Assembly: GCA_035497635.1 (NCBI GenBank)
Contig: DATJDB010000057.1
Span: forward strand, 1 to 8,547
Length of the DNA: 8,547 nucleotides
Reading direction: 5' to 3'
Source of the DNA: Serpens sp035497635
GTDB taxonomy: Bacteria; Pseudomonadota; Gammaproteobacteria; Pseudomonadales; Pseudomonadaceae
Part shown: positions 7,099 through 8,547 of the stretch, piece by piece
Layout of the letters: each line of letters opens with the position of its first letter
Numbering within the stretch: position 1 is the first letter of the stretch
Program-made: the position numbers and the translations under genes
The notes under the pieces: generated by a model
Databases searched by the model: none
What the model was told of the DNA's origin: nothing
What the model saw: only the letters and a program-made list of their open reading frames with translations

Positions 7099-8283
7099 GT
7101 GTGAACGAAGAGTGGAGAGGCCGGGCACCGCCCACATCCAGCCCAGCGACCAGATGAAGGCGCCCAGACCCAGGGCGAAACTCTGCACCAGGGTGCCGCC
7201 GGCCTGCAGCCACAGCTCGGCCAGCCATGGGCCGGAAAGCTGCGCGCCGCCATACAGGGTAATCAGCGCGGCCGACAGGCGCGGCCCCTGATGCGGTTGC
7301 AGGCTGCGCGCCAGACGCTGGGTGAGCAATACGCTGCCGATGAAGCCGCCGCCGACCAGCGCCGCGCAGAGCAGCACGCCGGTGGCGTTCGGCAGCAGTA
7401 GCGGTGCCGCGCAGCCGATGCCCTGCAGCGCATAGGTGCCGAACAGCGCCCCCCGGTCGCCCAGGTGTGCGCCCAGGTAATTCCAGGTCGGCACCGAGAG
7501 CAGGCAGGCAAAGGCGGTCCACAGCCAGACCTGGCTGATCAGCGGGTCGCCGGCCGGCAGCAACTGATTGGCCAGCGTCGGCAGAAAGGTCATCGGCAGG
7601 ATGTAGCCCAGCCCGGCGCCGGCATAGGCCATGAACAGCGGTGTACTGGCGCGGTCGAACAGCCGTCGCGAAGGCGGCGCGGCATCGCTGCGCGGCGCGG
7701 CCGGCGGGATATGCAGGCGCAGCAGCAACAGGCAGCTGAGCAGGGCCAGCGGCACGGCCAGCGCCGCCATAGGCCACCAGCGCGCCGCGCCGCGCAGCAG
7801 CTCGGCGGGCGCCTCGGCCAGCCAGCTGGTCAGCAGCAGCCCGGCGGCGAAACCGAGATAGACCAGCCCGCTCAGCGTGGCGCGGCCGCGCTGCGCCAGC
7901 CATTCCAGCACCAGCGCCGGGGCCAGGACGAACACCAGGCCGTTGCTGATGCCGTTGGCCAGGCGCAGCAGCAACAGGCCGAACACATCGTCGCAGACGC
8001 CCTGCGCCAGGGTGATTGCGGCGTTGCCGAGCAGCGCCAGCGGCAGCGCGATGCGCAGGCGTTGCGGCGCGGCCAGCAGCAGCGCCAGCAAGGCGCCAAG
8101 CAGATAGCCGATGTAGTTCCAGGTGGCCAGCCGCGCGCCCTGTTCGAGGCTCAGCAGGCCATCGGCAAGCAGGTGCGGCAGCAGCGGGGTATAGGCGAAA
8201 CGGCCCAGGGCATGGACAACGACCAGGGCGGCGCTGCCGGCGAACAGGGCGAGGAAAATCTGGCGGGGAGAAGCGGCTGGCAT
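7081..8283 (-). CDS. YbfB/YjiJ-family MFS transporter
   Basis: A 400-residue, very hydrophobic protein with about 12 membrane segments, as expected for the major facilitator superfamily. The first helix carries GRFAYTPLLP (27-36) and the second NYIGYLLGAL (56-65), both typical of the YbfB/YjiJ branch. Helices 4-5 contain LRLANGISNG (106-115) and LSGLVYLGFAAG (137-148). A charged, Pro/Ala-rich cytoplasmic loop at about 190-212 separates the two six-helix halves, and the second half has LGYILPMTFLP (225-235). The substrate cannot be read from the sequence; most members are uncharacterised. The ATG at 8283 has AGGAAG nine bases upstream. It overlaps the downstream nitronate monooxygenase gene by 4 bases and is divergent from a LysR regulator, so import of an inducing substrate or export of a toxic nitro compound is a reasonable inference. 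Confidence 0.88.
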   Translation of the reverse strand: MPAASPRQIFLALFAGSAALVVVHALGRFAYTPLLPHLLADGLLSLEQGARLATWNYIGYLLGALLALLLAAPQRLRIALPLALLGNAAITLAQGVCDDVFGLLLLRLANGISNGLVFVLAPALVLEWLAQRGRATLSGLVYLGFAAGLLLTSWLAEAPAELLRGAARWWPMAALAVPLALLSCLLLLRLHIPPAAPRSDAAPPSRRLFDRASTPLFMAYAGAGLGYILPMTFLPTLANQLLPAGDPLISQVWLWTAFACLLSVPTWNYLGAHLGDRGALFGTYALQGIGCAAPLLLPNATGVLLCAALVGGGFIGSVLLTQRLARSLQPHQGPRLSAALITLYGGAQLSGPWLAELWLQAGGTLVQSFALGLGAFIWSLGWMWAVPGLSTLRSHGALQQ

Positions 8284-8292
8284 TTTCTTGTA

Positions 8293-8298
8293 CTTCCT
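8293..8298 (-). promoter_or_regulatory. Shine-Dalgarno of the MFS gene
   Basis: AGGAAG on the minus strand, nine bases before the ATG at 8283, supports this start. Confidence 0.6.
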
Positions 8299-8328
8299 AG
8301 GGCAACCATGATCGCCACCTTAGCCGTT

Positions 8329-8362
8329 GCTCAGGGCGGATCGTTAGTGAAAAATCCTGAGC
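8329..8362. repeat. Inverted repeat GCTCAGG-N20-CCTGAGC
   Basis: Perfect 7-bp arms at 8329-8335 and 8356-8362, arm centres 27 bases apart. It interleaves with the second repeat at 8346-8374. It is a possible regulator site or alternative RNA pairing; some such repeats occur by chance. Confidence 0.35.
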
Positions 8363-8374
8363 CTTGCTTTCACT
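8346..8374. repeat. Inverted repeat AGTGAAA-N15-TTTCACT, candidate LysR operator
   Basis: Perfect 7-bp arms at 8346-8352 and 8368-8374, arm centres 22 bases (about two helical turns) apart, just upstream of the LysR gene. Such spacing suits a dimeric or tetrameric regulator binding one face of the DNA. Binding is inferred. Confidence 0.4.
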
Positions 8375-8388
8375 TTGGATGAAAACCC

Positions 8389-8547
8389 TTGGCCACTTGG
8401 GAACGCCTAAATCCCTATTTGTTGCGACACTTTCTGGCCATCAGCCGCGCGGGCTCGCTCAGCGGTGCGGCAAAAAGCCTGCACTGCGTGCCGTCCAACG
8501 TCTCGGCCCGGCTGCGCCAGCTGGAAGAACCGTTGGGTGTGTCAGCC
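8389..8547 (+). CDS. LysR-family transcriptional regulator, N-terminal 53 codons, cut by right window edge; start uncertain
   Basis: The visible frame reads ERLNPYLLRHFLAI, then AGSLSGAAKSLHCVPSNVSARLRQLEE. This is the LysR winged helix-turn-helix: FLAI..AGS (residues 15-23), AAKSLHCVPSNVSARLRQLEE as the recognition helix and following turn (27-47). The family is about 300 residues long, so only the DNA-binding part is present. The frame has a stop at 8380-8382 and no ATG or GTG after it. The first possible start is TTG at 8389, with GGA nine bases upstream (8377-8379). An ATG at 8379 lies in another frame and would join this one if a single G in the run 8399-8401 were absent. It is divergent from the MFS-monooxygenase operon, which it probably controls. 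P. aeruginosa has a LysR regulator (NmoR) beside its nitronate monooxygenase gene, as I recall; whether this is its orthologue cannot be judged from 53 codons. Confidence 0.8.
   Translation, partial: MATWERLNPYLLRHFLAISRAGSLSGAAKSLHCVPSNVSARLRQLEEPLGVSA

Larger units (their letters stand above)
8284..8388. promoter_or_regulatory. Divergent regulatory region between MFS-monooxygenase operon and LysR gene
   Basis: This 105-base gap is less GC-rich than the flanking genes and separates divergent starts, the usual place for LysR-type control of both directions. I found no strong sigma-70 promoter on either strand; the best plus-strand pair is TTGCTC (8327-8332) with AAAAAT (8350-8355), 17 bases apart, and is weak. 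Two inverted repeats are listed separately. Confidence 0.6.

Noticed and set aside
7085..7903. In-frame upstream extension of the monooxygenase (total 623 codons)
   Set aside because: The extension overlaps the MFS gene in another frame and reads as Ala/Arg/Gly-rich noise. The ATG at 7084 has a Shine-Dalgarno and gives the usual family N-terminus.
7465..8382. Plus-strand open frame of 305 codons opposite the transporter, ending next to the LysR gene
   Set aside because: Gln/Arg/Ala-rich translation without motifs; the MFS protein on the other strand is convincing.

Overview
The window looks like chromosomal DNA from a Pseudomonas or close relative (Gammaproteobacteria). The base composition is strongly GC-rich by eye, codon third positions are mostly G or C, genes are tightly packed, and the encoded proteins resemble pseudomonad and enterobacterial families. 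I see no RNA genes, insertion sequences, CRISPR arrays or phage genes. Five of the six genes lie on the minus strand; a sixth begins on the plus strand at the right edge.

Left block (1-5932, transcribed leftward): a CPA1-type K+/H+ antiporter of the NhaP2/CvrA family (5932 to 4184), a full-length MscK/KefA-type mechanosensitive channel (4137 to 811), and the first 267 codons of the SelO/YdiU pseudokinase protein AMPylase (802 to the left edge). Gaps are 46 and 8 bases, so this is very probably one operon. It pairs two potassium-release proteins with a redox-linked protein modifier. The antiporter starts with TTG behind a good Shine-Dalgarno sequence. The selO Shine-Dalgarno sequence lies within the mscK stop codon region.

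Middle gap (5933-6031): 99 bases holding the leader of the antiporter gene, a weak promoter candidate, and a perfect AT-rich inverted repeat directly after the stop codon of the next gene upstream.

Right block (6032-8283, also leftward): a YbfB/YjiJ-family MFS transporter whose stop codon overlaps (ATGA) the start codon of a class I nitronate monooxygenase. A divergently oriented LysR-type regulator begins at about 8389 and runs off the right edge. The 105-base divergent gap contains two interleaved 7-bp inverted repeats that are candidate regulator sites. The arrangement suggests a LysR-controlled module for sensing, transport and oxidative detoxification of a nitronate or similar small compound. 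The LysR gene has no in-frame ATG or GTG and may carry a frameshift near its start.

Nothing here is clearly a new system. The points most worth a second look are the operon linking antiporter, channel and SelO, the interleaved repeats in the divergent promoter region, and the state of the LysR reading frame.
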